The notes below the pieces were generated by a model, which saw nothing but the letters and a program-made list of their open reading frames with translations, did not search any database and was not told where the DNA came from. A stretch of 13,393 nt of DNA from Thermoanaerobacter sp049701115 (GTDB lineage Bacteria; Bacillota; Thermoanaerobacteria; Thermoanaerobacterales; Thermoanaerobacteraceae): assembly GCF_049701115.1 (NCBI RefSeq), contig NZ_JBNATX010000044.1, forward strand, positions 1 through 13,393, given 5' to 3'. The position numbers and the translations under genes are program-made. This document shows positions 1-7,443 of this stretch, in pieces; within the stretch, counting starts at the first letter, position 1; each line of letters begins with the position of its first letter.

Positions 1-3
1 TAG

Positions 4-65
4 TCGCTTTGCAACTCCGGAGCATTAACACAAAATGCCACTTAAATTAATATGGGTTTTGTCAA
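4..65 (-). repeat. Left copy of window-end inverted repeat
   Basis: Read on the minus strand, this stretch matches the sequence at 13326-13381. The shared blocks are TTGACAAAA (57-65), a 16-base exact core AAGTGGCATTTTGTGT (28-43), a TAATGC-like block, and CAAAGCGA (4-11). The blocks come in the same order with different spacing between the first two. No coding frame covers it. It could be the edge of a mobile or repeated intergenic element that continues outside the window; I cannot name a family. Confidence 0.7.
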
Positions 66-72
66 CAAACTG

Positions 73-102
73 AAATTCCCCTCTCAAAAAGGGGAATTTT
101 TT
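73..102. terminator. Terminator hairpin downstream of yitT
   Basis: A perfect 9-bp stem (73-81 with 91-99, AAATTCCCC paired with GGGGAATTT) encloses a 9-base loop. On the plus strand it is followed by a continuous T run to 102. On the minus strand, where the yitT operon ends, the stem is followed only by TTTCAGTTTG, so it is a weaker terminator in that direction. It is probably bidirectional. Confidence 0.7.
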
Positions 103-103
103 C

Positions 104-952
104 TTACATATTTTTGAACCCTTCACCCAACACCTCATGGGCAGTAGAGAGTATTACAAAAGCAGAGGGGTCTATGCTTTTTACCAGATTCCTAAGTGTC
201 GTAACCTCTCTCCGAGTAACTACACAAAGTAGAACATTTTTATCCTGTTTGGAATAACCGCCTCTCCCCTTAAGCTCTGTAACACCTCTTTCCATTTCTT
301 CGAGAATAGAATTGGCAATCTCTTCGTACTTATCGGAAATTATTATGGCAATCCTTTCATCACCACTTCCCTCTTGGATAAGGTCTATGACCTTTATTGT
401 TATAAATTCTGTAGCAAGCGCATAAAGAGCCAATTCTGCGCTAAAAACTATACCTGCCAGTGTAATTATTATGAAATCTATTATCAGCAAAATTCTGCCC
501 ACGCTCAAGAAGTGGATATATTTATGAAGGGTCATAGCAGCCATGTCAGTACCGCCAGTGGTTGCTCCATACTTTATAACTATACCCAGCCCTACTCCCA
601 TCAATATTCCTCCATAAACAGCTGCCAGCATCGTATCATGGGTCAAAGGCTTCAAAAAGGCTAAAGAATCTATTGCAACACCAAGAAGTATAGTGGAATA
701 AAGAGTTTTTGCGCCAAATCCCGTTCCTAAAACCTTTGTAGCAATCAAAAAAAGTGGAATGTTAATAGCAAGAGTAACAGCTCCTATAGGCCATCCAAAT
801 AAGTGCTGCAAAACCACTGCAAGTCCACTGACTCCACCAGGTGCAATTTTATTAGGTGCTAAAAATAGGTCTAAAGAAAGAGCTACAAGAATGGTGCCTA
901 TCGTAACCCAGAAAAAATCTGTCAACACTTTCTTTGTCGTAATCTTTCTCAT
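104..952 (-). CDS. YitT family membrane protein (DUF161 + DUF2179)
   Basis: A 282-residue integral membrane protein of the YitT/YqfU/YpjC family. About five hydrophobic segments fill residues 12-190, including the conserved stretch around residues 129-144 with GATTGGTD. A soluble C-terminal DUF2179 domain follows (about 200-276). The family is widespread in Firmicutes; no transport substrate is firmly established. The ATG is set by an AAAGGAGG site six bases upstream. It is the last gene of the DUF5693-csaB-tagA-yitT operon, starting 15 bases after the tagA stop. Its link to wall polymer synthesis rests only on position. Family assignment is confident; function is not known. Confidence 0.9.
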   Translation of the reverse strand: MRKITTKKVLTDFFWVTIGTILVALSLDLFLAPNKIAPGGVSGLAVVLQHLFGWPIGAVTLAINIPLFLIATKVLGTGFGAKTLYSTILLGVAIDSLAFLKPLTHDTMLAAVYGGILMGVGLGIVIKYGATTGGTDMAAMTLHKYIHFLSVGRILLIIDFIIITLAGIVFSAELALYALATEFITIKVIDLIQEGSGDERIAIIISDKYEEIANSILEEMERGVTELKGRGGYSKQDKNVLLCVVTRREVTTLRNLVKSIDPSAFVILSTAHEVLGEGFKNM

Positions 953-967
953 AAAGACCTCCTTTGT

Positions 968-1702
968 TTAAAAATCTCCTTTTAAACGAGCAAAAAGAAC
1001 TTTAAATGCAAATTTAGGAAGTGCCATCATTCTTTTATAACGCCAAGGCTCTTTAATTAAGCGGTACAGCCATTCAAGTCCGAGCCTTCTGTAAATAGCC
1101 GGAGCCCTTTTTGATTTTCCAGCAATTACATCAAAGCTTCCTCCAACTCCCATTGCTATTTTTACTTTAAGTTTATCCCTGTTTTTATATATCCACTTTT
1201 CTTGTCTTGGAGCTCCTAAAGCGACAAAAAGTACCTCAGGATTTTTTGTATTTATGTCTTCAATCACCATTTCCTCCTCTTTCTCATTAAAATAGCCATG
1301 ATGCACTCCCACTATATTTATTGAAGGATAGCTTTTCTCCAAATTAGCCTTTGCCTTTTCAACCACTTCTGGTTTTGCACCCAGAAGATATATCGAAATA
1401 CCATGAAAAGCAGCCCATTTTATAAACTCAATCATTAAGTCAAAGCCAGCTACCCTTTCTTTTAAAGGTTCATTAAAAACCCTAGATGCAAACACCACTC
1501 CACTACCATCAGGAACATTGAGGTCTGTATCATTCAAGATTCTTTTATACTCTTCATCCTTTTGGGCCATCATTATAATTTCTGCATTGGGGGTCGCTAC
1601 TATATGAAGCCTATCCTCTTTAAGGTAATCTTTTAAAATCTCAACCGCTTCCCTCATACTGACTCTATGAATCGGCACACCGAAAATGTACAGCTTATCC
1701 AT
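968..1702 (-). CDS. tagA: WecG/TagA family N-acetylmannosaminyltransferase
   Basis: A 244-residue GT26 glycosyltransferase. The family transfers ManNAc from UDP-ManNAc to GlcNAc-diphospho-undecaprenol on the inner membrane face, the committed step for teichoic acid or related wall polymers. Visible landmarks are T37 and N39 (TPNAE), the catalytic-base candidate D65 (NVPDGSG), R83 and Q167 (GAPRQEKW). These numbers agree with those I recall for the structurally studied Thermoanaerobacter italicus TagA. The C-terminal tail (about 205-240) is rich in aromatic and basic residues (R214, R221, R224) and matches the membrane-docking appendage known there. A GAAGGTG ribosome site overlaps the csaB stop, 7 bases before the ATG. 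Next to csaB, the product is likely the acceptor backbone for pyruvylation rather than classical wall teichoic acid. Confidence 0.93.
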   Translation of the reverse strand: MDKLYIFGVPIHRVSMREAVEILKDYLKEDRLHIVATPNAEIIMMAQKDEEYKRILNDTDLNVPDGSGVVFASRVFNEPLKERVAGFDLMIEFIKWAAFHGISIYLLGAKPEVVEKAKANLEKSYPSINIVGVHHGYFNEKEEEMVIEDINTKNPEVLFVALGAPRQEKWIYKNRDKLKVKIAMGVGGSFDVIAGKSKRAPAIYRRLGLEWLYRLIKEPWRYKRMMALPKFAFKVLFARLKGDF

Positions 1703-1714
1703 GGAAATACACCT

Positions 1715-2794
1715 TCACTTGAATATCATCTCAAAATTTTTTTCAGCCTTTTTTCTCAAATCTTCAAGATAAATCGCCATTTTATTTATATATTCCTCTT
1801 TGTTTTTCATAATCTCCCTGACCTTTTTTATTATAGCCTCCGCCGTAAATGAATTAACATCCCCCACACTTTCCTCTCCAATTGAATGGAGAAAACCATC
1901 TATCTTAGGGTCATAAGATATCCCTATAAAAGGAACCAGTGAAATAAAAGCAAAAATCAAGGAATGCAGCCTTATCCCGATTAAAAACTGACTTCTCTTT
2001 ATAATAGCTAATATTTCTTCCAGCTCATATCTTTCTGTAAGAATCTCTGCAGGAACTTTCATATAGGTAGCAATTCTATCGCTTTCTTCTACATCCTCCC
2101 TGTAAAAAGGCAAGAACACTACTTTATACCCATGTTCTTCGGCTATAAAATCGGCTGCCCTTGCCAGTTCCACCCTCGAAAGTTCAAAATTTCCCCATTC
2201 TCTTGGACATATCAAAAAATATTTTTGCGATAAGAGATCTATGCCTTCTTTATCAAGTATCTTTCCAAAAACTTTATCCTCCCCCTCTTCAAAAGCTAAC
2301 TCAAGTGCAAAGTCTGCTGTAACTTCTACTTCTTTTTTGATTTTTAAATCTCTTTTGAGAAAGTCGTAAGATAGATGGTCTCTCACCGCAATTCCATCAA
2401 CCCTATTTAAGACAAAGGCTGTAAGCCATTTATTGAATTTTTTCTCTACCGGTCCTATACCTTGTCCTATCACATACACTTTTTTGCCCAACAATTTACC
2501 TATTATCATTATTCCTATATAATACCACAAACTTCTACTGCTTGTCTTATCCTGTATAAGACTTCCTCCACCGCTTAAAACCATGTCTGCTTCCCTTATT
2601 GCCCGGAAAATCTCCTTAAAAGAATTTCTGTTCACAGCTTTCACTTTATATTTCCTGCTTGTTTCCACAGGCTTATTTGAAAGTACTGTTATATCCTCCA
2701 CTCCTCTTTTTTTCAAGCCATGAACAATGCATTTTAAGACAGCTTCATCCCCTACGTTGTCAAATCCATAATACCCCGATATAACAGCTTTCAT
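1715..2794 (-). CDS. csaB: Polysaccharide pyruvyl transferase CsaB
   Basis: A 359-residue protein of the polysaccharide pyruvyl transferase family. CsaB adds a ketal-linked pyruvate from phosphoenolpyruvate to the secondary cell-wall polysaccharide, creating the ligand bound by SLH domains of S-layer proteins. The N-terminal motif GYYGFDNVGDEAVL (residues 8-20), the GGGSLIQD motif (75-82) and the C-terminal GIRLHSLIFA with H277 followed by GISYDPKI (291-298) are typical, and the length is normal. Its ATG lies one base after the TGA of the DUF5693 gene, with AGGAG inside that gene's end, so translation is probably coupled. The tagA gene follows at 12 bases. The pair supports a pyruvylated ManNAc-containing polymer. 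Confidence 0.93.
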   Translation of the reverse strand: MKAVISGYYGFDNVGDEAVLKCIVHGLKKRGVEDITVLSNKPVETSRKYKVKAVNRNSFKEIFRAIREADMVLSGGGSLIQDKTSSRSLWYYIGIMIIGKLLGKKVYVIGQGIGPVEKKFNKWLTAFVLNRVDGIAVRDHLSYDFLKRDLKIKKEVEVTADFALELAFEEGEDKVFGKILDKEGIDLLSQKYFLICPREWGNFELSRVELARAADFIAEEHGYKVVFLPFYREDVEESDRIATYMKVPAEILTERYELEEILAIIKRSQFLIGIRLHSLIFAFISLVPFIGISYDPKIDGFLHSIGEESVGDVNSFTAEAIIKKVREIMKNKEEYINKMAIYLEDLRKKAEKNFEMIFK

Positions 2795-2795
2795 A

Positions 2796-4805
2796 TCAAT
2801 ACTCCTTTTTTGTATTTTTTAGAACCTTATCCAAAAACCAAATTCCAACAAAACCGATAATAGCTCCTAAAATCCATGCAAAAATGGTTCTTTCCAATGC
2901 AATGACAAGCACGCTTTCTGTATGACTGAAAGTATTTGCTATAGACAAAATTCCAATTGCTCCTAAAAGTCCTGTTACAAAACTCCACCCTGTAAACCCT
3001 CTAAAAGCCGTATAAAGCCCGATAAGAAGAGCTGGATCGCCAATCAAGAATTCTTTTATGCGCGGTCTTGCAATTAGAGTATGTTCAAGAAAATCTCTAA
3101 ATTTAAGCTCAAGCTCTGTAGGCTTTATCATAGGCTCGTTACCCGTCCGGGATATGTAGATCACTCCTGCTATAAAAGCCAATGCAACAGCCACTACATG
3201 CCACACCTTCAAATCTAGATTCAAAAATTCTTTTACTTTATCCCAAAAAGCTTTTAAGTTGTCTACATCATATATTCTCCATATATAGTAAAACACGTAA
3301 AACAGAAGGGGCAAAACAAAAGAAAATTTCACACCTCTGAAATAGTCAATTTTTAGCATATATTTGCTATCAGCCATTATGGCTCCTATCGCTAAAGCTC
3401 CCAGGAGTGAAATCGACAAAGAACTAAAAAATACTTTCAGCGCTTCTACCATAAATCTACGCGATCTTTTCTTTAAAAATTCTTTTAGCCCATTTACGTA
3501 GTAAGCTATGCCCAGAGAAGGAAAGATTATAGAATAAGCCAATGCCACTGTTTTTATACCTAAATCATTAAATCTACTCAGCAGAAGTCCCAAAACTCCA
3601 GCTAAACCTATAACCCCAAGGACAATCATAACTCCTTCACTCATACCAAAAAGATTTAAAATCAAAAGAGTCGCCGCTACCACTCCTAAACTTATAAATA
3701 CCTCTAGTATCTTACTCTGATGAATCTCAGGAAGGGGCTTAGCAATTCCAACCTTAAGTCCCGCTTTTTTTACATAATAAGCCGCGTTTTTTAGCATCTT
3801 TACATTTTCTTCAAAATTATAATGATAGCTTTTGGAGTCGTCTATTTTTGCCCTTACATACACAATTCTTACGTTTCTCTCTATAATACTTCTAAACCAC
3901 TTGTTTACAATTTCTCCCCAGTCATATTTCTGCGTTTCTTTTTCCGACAAACCATAAACCTTTATCCCTCTGTATTCATCAAATTTTGCAAACTTACCCA
4001 TGCCCTCCTGTAACTTTTTCCCCATAGGCACATCGATAATTCCCACATTTATTTGATTGTTTTTAAACAAGAAAGCAGCATACGAAATTTTCTCTGGGTT
4101 ACCAAGCACATCTGTACCGTTAAAAATGACGGTCTTGACCTTGTACTTTTTTAAAATATTTACATAGTTTTCTATATCCTTATCCTTTATGCCAGAAAAA
4201 TTTTCGATCCTAGGTATCAAGTCGAATCCCAGGGATTTTATGTAAAAAAGCTCGTTTTCATCAAATCCTAAACCTTTAGTCATAAAAATATCTTTAGGCT
4301 TCCCTATTATAAAGGCATAATCATTTCCTTTTGAGAGTATTATTAAGTCTTTTGCATTCACTCTCTTAGTTAAGGCATCTTTCAAAAACTGAAAAGTTTG
4401 TGGATACTTTGTAGTCACCACTATATGATTACTCAATTGGTCAGCTTCTTTAAAGTCAAGCCTTTTAAGGTATTCCTCCAAAGCAGAATTACCTAAATTC
4501 CCTGTCAAAATATAAAGATTTAAAACGTCCTTTAAAAGGCTTACAGAAATTTTCCCTGCTTGTTGGAGACTTTCCAGAGTCACCTCGTTTACTGCAATTC
4601 CATCCATCCCAGCATCTTTAAATTTGCTCAACACTACGCTTAAATCCTCTCCTGTAAAAGAGGAAAAATCTTTAAGGCTTTTTAGATCTCCTACAAATTC
4701 CACAGTATCATATTTATTTTCTGCTGTAACTCTTCTAAAATCTGCTACCAATGAAACTATTAGAGAAAAGATTATTACAAATACAAGTAAATTTTTAAAT
4801 CTCAA
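2796..4805 (-). CDS. DUF5693 family multi-pass membrane protein
   Basis: About 669 residues from a TTG start. A signal-anchor helix (about residues 6-22) leads to a roughly 350-residue domain that should lie outside the membrane. About eight hydrophobic helices then fill the C-terminal 290 residues. I recognise the family as DUF5693, often found beside csaB in Firmicutes; its biochemical role is unknown to me. An in-frame ATG at 4857-4859 would add 18 residues (including a Cys), but the promoter -10 box abuts it, so transcription should begin downstream of it. The TTG has a strong GGGGAGTG site five bases upstream and directly precedes the signal anchor. First gene of the csaB-tagA-yitT operon. 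A role in wall polymer modification, assembly or transport is inference from position. Confidence 0.85.
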   Translation of the reverse strand: MRFKNLLVFVIIFSLIVSLVADFRRVTAENKYDTVEFVGDLKSLKDFSSFTGEDLSVVLSKFKDAGMDGIAVNEVTLESLQQAGKISVSLLKDVLNLYILTGNLGNSALEEYLKRLDFKEADQLSNHIVVTTKYPQTFQFLKDALTKRVNAKDLIILSKGNDYAFIIGKPKDIFMTKGLGFDENELFYIKSLGFDLIPRIENFSGIKDKDIENYVNILKKYKVKTVIFNGTDVLGNPEKISYAAFLFKNNQINVGIIDVPMGKKLQEGMGKFAKFDEYRGIKVYGLSEKETQKYDWGEIVNKWFRSIIERNVRIVYVRAKIDDSKSYHYNFEENVKMLKNAAYYVKKAGLKVGIAKPLPEIHQSKILEVFISLGVVAATLLILNLFGMSEGVMIVLGVIGLAGVLGLLLSRFNDLGIKTVALAYSIIFPSLGIAYYVNGLKEFLKKRSRRFMVEALKVFFSSLSISLLGALAIGAIMADSKYMLKIDYFRGVKFSFVLPLLFYVFYYIWRIYDVDNLKAFWDKVKEFLNLDLKVWHVVAVALAFIAGVIYISRTGNEPMIKPTELELKFRDFLEHTLIARPRIKEFLIGDPALLIGLYTAFRGFTGWSFVTGLLGAIGILSIANTFSHTESVLVIALERTIFAWILGAIIGFVGIWFLDKVLKNTKKEY

Positions 4806-4859
4806 GTTTTCACTCCCCTTTTTCCTAAAAACAAAAGATGCTAAATTACAACCATTCAT

Positions 4860-4868
4860 ATTATATCA
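4860..4868 (-). promoter_or_regulatory. Extended -10 promoter for DUF5693-csaB-tagA-yitT
   Basis: The minus strand reads TGATATAAT, a full -10 hexamer with an upstream TGn extension. The -35 region at 17-base spacing (TTCCTC) is poor because it falls in the T run of the neighbouring terminator. Transcription would start near 4853. Confidence 0.65.
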
Positions 4869-4875
4869 CAATGGC

Positions 4876-4909
4876 AAAAAAAGAGGAACTTGATTTCGCA
4901 AGTCCCTCT
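4876..4909 (-). terminator. Terminator of the acpS-ndoA operon
   Basis: An 11-bp stem with a single G-U pair (4882-4892 with 4899-4909), a six-base loop, and a run of T residues on the minus strand (4876-4881). The upstream arm begins inside the ndoA stop codon, and the next operon's -10 box starts eight bases beyond the T run. Confidence 0.9.
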
Positions 4910-5258
4910 AAAAATCGATTAGTCCCAGGCTTATCTGCAAAGCCTCATTTACTTTTTCCATCATCTCAGGGTCAAGGTGCCCTATTTTTTCTCTTAATCG
5001 TTTCTTGTCTATTGTCCGTATCTGTTCAAGAAGAATTACGGAGTCCTTTTGAAGACCGTACTCTGAGCCATTTATCTCCACATGAGTAGGTAACTTTGCT
5101 TTATTTATCTGTGATGTTATTGCCGCTACAATCACAGTTGGGCTATATTTATTACCTATATCATTTTGAATTATAAGTACAGGCCGAACGCCACCCTGTT
5201 CAGAGCCTATCACAGGGCTTAAATCGGCATAAAATAAGTCTCCTCTTTTTACTATCAT
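4908..5258 (-). CDS. ndoA: EndoA/MazF mRNA interferase toxin
   Basis: A 116-residue toxin of the MazF/PemK family, strikingly similar to Bacillus subtilis EndoA, an endoribonuclease that cuts mRNA at UACAU. From this start, S19 (GSEQGG), R25 (VRP) and T48 (AAIT) take the same positions as key MazF residues, and the C-terminus ISLGLIDF nearly matches the Bacillus protein. An in-frame GTG two codons earlier (5264) overlaps the antitoxin stop; I prefer the ATG by alignment to the Bacillus start. The ATG lies two bases after the antitoxin stop with no strong ribosome site, so coupled translation would keep toxin below antitoxin. Cleavage specificity is inferred from family membership. Confidence 0.95.
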   Translation of the reverse strand: MIVKRGDLFYADLSPVIGSEQGGVRPVLIIQNDIGNKYSPTVIVAAITSQINKAKLPTHVEINGSEYGLQKDSVILLEQIRTIDKKRLREKIGHLDPEMMEKVNEALQISLGLIDF

Positions 5259-5260
5259 AC

Positions 5261-5536
5261 TCACTCACACTTTTTTAATTTCATTTCATAACCTGTAAAA
5301 CATTCATTCTCTGCGGTTAGGCCCAGTTCCGCGAGTTCAGAGTTTATTGCTGCCATTTCCATATAGCCTTTTTTCATGCTTTCTCGTATTTGTGCCTTTT
5401 TTCTTTCTCGTATATACAATTTCATCGCTTCCCTTATAAATTCACTGCGATTCCTGTTTTCCATAGCGGCAAGAACATCAACTTCTTCCAGCAGGCTTTG
5501 TGGCAAACTAACCAAAATCCGCTTTGTTTCGCCCAC
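5261..5536 (-). CDS. ndoAI: EndoAI-like ribbon-helix-helix antitoxin
   Basis: A 91-residue antitoxin that should neutralise the adjacent EndoA. The N-terminal part (about 5-48 in this numbering) is a CopG/MetJ-type ribbon-helix-helix: TKRILVSLPQSLLEEVD followed by NRNRSEFIREAMKLYI. The C-terminal region holds KKGYMEMAAIN, matching the conserved toxin-facing segment of Bacillus EndoAI. The frame stays open upstream to a GTG at 5557, but AAGGAGGT at 5543-5550 sits seven bases before the GTG at 5534-5536, so the shorter form is the likely product and the upstream codons are the ribosome site itself. A full-consensus promoter lies upstream. Autoregulation by the ribbon-helix-helix domain is plausible but no clear operator stands out. 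Confidence 0.92.
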   Translation of the reverse strand: MGETKRILVSLPQSLLEEVDVLAAMENRNRSEFIREAMKLYIRERKKAQIRESMKKGYMEMAAINSELAELGLTAENECFTGYEMKLKKCE

Positions 5537-5568
5537 TTTCAGGACCTCCTTACGCACCTATATAATTC

Positions 5569-5597
5569 ATTATATACCACCATATATATGATGTCAA
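5569..5597 (-). promoter_or_regulatory. Consensus sigma-A promoter for ndoAI-ndoA
   Basis: The minus strand has TTGACA (5592-5597), a 17-base spacer and TATAAT (5569-5574), identical to the housekeeping consensus. It lies between alr and ndoAI, so the toxin-antitoxin pair has its own strong promoter besides any read-through from alr. Confidence 0.9.
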
Positions 5598-5624
5598 CGA
5601 GTTGTAAATTTTATACCATAAAAG

Positions 5625-6788
5625 TTAAATTTTTAAATAATTTTCTACACCGTGAAGTTTTCCTTTGTAAATATATATTCTAGGTACCCTCCTAGATATT
5701 CCACAATATACTTCATGGGGAATAGTATTAAGTTTTTTGGCTACCTCATCAGCAGATATGCTAAGCTCTCCCTGCCATCCAAATAGCACTACTTCATCTC
5801 CAACATCAACCCCTTCTATGTCCGTTACATCTATCATCGTCTGGTCCATGCAAATCCTCCCGACAATTGGAGCAAATTTCCCTCTCACAATTACACGATG
5901 ATTATTGGAAAGAAGCCTATTCAAACCGTCCGCATATCCTACTGGCAAAGTTGCGATTTTGCTACGCCTTTTAGTTATAAAGGTCCGGCCATAGCTTACA
6001 GAAGTATTTTCTGGGACCTCCTTCAAATAGACTATTTTCGTCTTAAAATTCATCACAGGCTTTAAATCTAAAGTTTTATTAACGTCATCGGATGGATAAC
6101 TACCGTAAAGCGTTATTCCCGGTCTTACCATGTCCAAGTAAGTGTGTTTCAAATCTGTTATGGCTCCGCTATTGGCAATGTGTTTAAGAGGAATTTTTAT
6201 CCCCCTCTCTTCAAGTTTTTCAAGCACCTTTTTGAACTTTTCAAACTGCTCCTTAGCATATTCCTTGTCCTTCTCATCAGCAGTTGCAAAGTGACTGAAT
6301 ATTCCTTCTAATTCAACTCCCTTTAACCTTTTCATCTCGCTGATCTCTTCTACTGCCAGATCGATATCTGTATAGCCAATTCTCCCCATACCTGTATCGA
6401 TTTTTACATGCACTTTTACTTTTTTATCTCTTTTTAGAGCTCTTGTTTCTAATTCCTTTACATATTTAAGGTCAAACACAGTAAAGACAATCTGCTTTTC
6501 TATAGCCTCCCCTGCTTGTTCAAGGGGCGTGTAACCCAACACCAAAATAGGAACAGTGATTCCTCTCTCCCTGAGCTCTAATGCCTCCTCTACAGTAGCT
6601 ACAGCAAGATAGTCTGCCCCATTTTCTACCAGTGCCTTTGCAACATAATAAGATCCGTGTCCATAGGCATTAGCCTTTACAACAGGCATCACCCTAACGC
6701 CATTTCCCACAGTTTTCTTTATTTCGTTGAAATTGTGAATAAGATTATCTAAATACACCTCTGCTCTTGTTGGCCTCACATTCTCCAC
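5625..6788 (-). CDS. alr: Alanine racemase
   Basis: A 387-residue PLP-dependent racemase that interconverts L- and D-alanine for peptidoglycan; in spore formers it also tempers alanine-triggered germination. K38 in VVKANAYGHG binds PLP. The barrel contains the ATADEKD region, the C-terminal domain carries VSYGRTF with the second catalytic base Y266, and CMDQTMID (313-320) shapes the active site. Length is normal. The start is a GTG with a GGGGGG site five to six bases upstream, 16 bases after the lipoprotein stop. No terminator separates it from the ndoAI promoter. The gene order lipoprotein-alr-ndoAI-ndoA matches ydcC-alrA-ndoAI-ndoA in Bacillus subtilis. Confidence 0.96.
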   Translation of the reverse strand: MENVRPTRAEVYLDNLIHNFNEIKKTVGNGVRVMPVVKANAYGHGSYYVAKALVENGADYLAVATVEEALELRERGITVPILVLGYTPLEQAGEAIEKQIVFTVFDLKYVKELETRALKRDKKVKVHVKIDTGMGRIGYTDIDLAVEEISEMKRLKGVELEGIFSHFATADEKDKEYAKEQFEKFKKVLEKLEERGIKIPLKHIANSGAITDLKHTYLDMVRPGITLYGSYPSDDVNKTLDLKPVMNFKTKIVYLKEVPENTSVSYGRTFITKRRSKIATLPVGYADGLNRLLSNNHRVIVRGKFAPIVGRICMDQTMIDVTDIEGVDVGDEVVLFGWQGELSISADEVAKKLNTIPHEVYCGISRRVPRIYIYKGKLHGVENYLKI

Positions 6789-6804
6789 AAAAATCCCCCC
6801 TTGT

Positions 6805-7443
6805 TCATCTCATTGACTCTTTTACAGTATCCTCTTGAAACAGGTTCTCTTCAAGAGAAGGATTGTACTCGAAATCCGTGTACACAACCTTAGAAAAAAG
6901 GGTATTGTTTATATCGAAAATCCTAATCTCTAAAGGTTTTAAATTTTCTTTTGAAAAAAGCACTTCCTCTTTGTACAAAAACAGATTTCTCTCAGGTATG
7001 GGAACCGTAACAGAATAAGCATTGTCTAAAACTTTTTTCTCTATCTCTCCCCCAGCTTCTATATAATTTTTTACAAAAGATGAAAACATTGAGAAAAGTA
7101 TGATTTCCTTTTGATTTTCTGAAACAAATACTTGACCTACCTTTTTAAAAAAAACATATGTTCTTTTACCATCATTGACAATCACTTTATCTATTTCTCC
7201 TGATTCATCCAAAACCTCCAATCTAAACTTGCCTTTACTGTAAAACTGAAACACATTGTGCTTTGAATCAAATCTGTGCTGATAAAAATTCACTGTTGCA
7301 TCTGCTCTATAGCTTTCCAATTTTATCAGTAAAGTATTTATCCGTTCAAAAGGATCTTCTACTTTCTTAGATGGATTAAAAGAACAAGAAGTCAAAAAAA
7401 TCAATGTGACAAAAAATATTAAGACCTTTTTCAAATCAATCAT
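6805..7443 (-). CDS. LolA-like sporulation/germination lipoprotein (YdcC/GerS-like)
   Basis: A 212-residue predicted lipoprotein. The N-terminus has a short basic stretch, a hydrophobic core and the lipobox LTSC with C20 as the lipidated residue. The rest is beta-rich and resembles the LolA/outer-membrane-lipoprotein-sorting fold (the stretch FYSKGKFRLEV, and strands up to residue 200). Its place just before alr matches ydcC in Bacillus, and Clostridioides difficile has GerS, a LolA-like germination lipoprotein, in an operon with alr2. A spore or germination role is therefore likely, but based on fold and context. The ATG overlaps the nnr stop (ATGA) with no usable ribosome site; a TTG three codons later (7434), giving MKKVLIFF, has AAGGA eight bases upstream and may be the real start. 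Confidence 0.8.
   Translation of the reverse strand: MIDLKKVLIFFVTLIFLTSCSFNPSKKVEDPFERINTLLIKLESYRADATVNFYQHRFDSKHNVFQFYSKGKFRLEVLDESGEIDKVIVNDGKRTYVFFKKVGQVFVSENQKEIILFSMFSSFVKNYIEAGGEIEKKVLDNAYSVTVPIPERNLFLYKEEVLFSKENLKPLEIRIFDINNTLFSKVVYTDFEYNPSLEENLFQEDTVKESMR

Noticed and set aside
1..70. Promoter directed out of the window (TTGACA at each end)
   Set aside because: The spacing from TTGACA to the conserved core differs between the two copies and neither has a -10 hexamer at 16-18 bases.
5569..5597. Mirror-symmetric AT/CC pattern near the ndoAI promoter as an operator
   Set aside because: The symmetry is mirror rather than inverted, and the true inverted part is only alternating TATATA, which is common in such AT-rich sequence.
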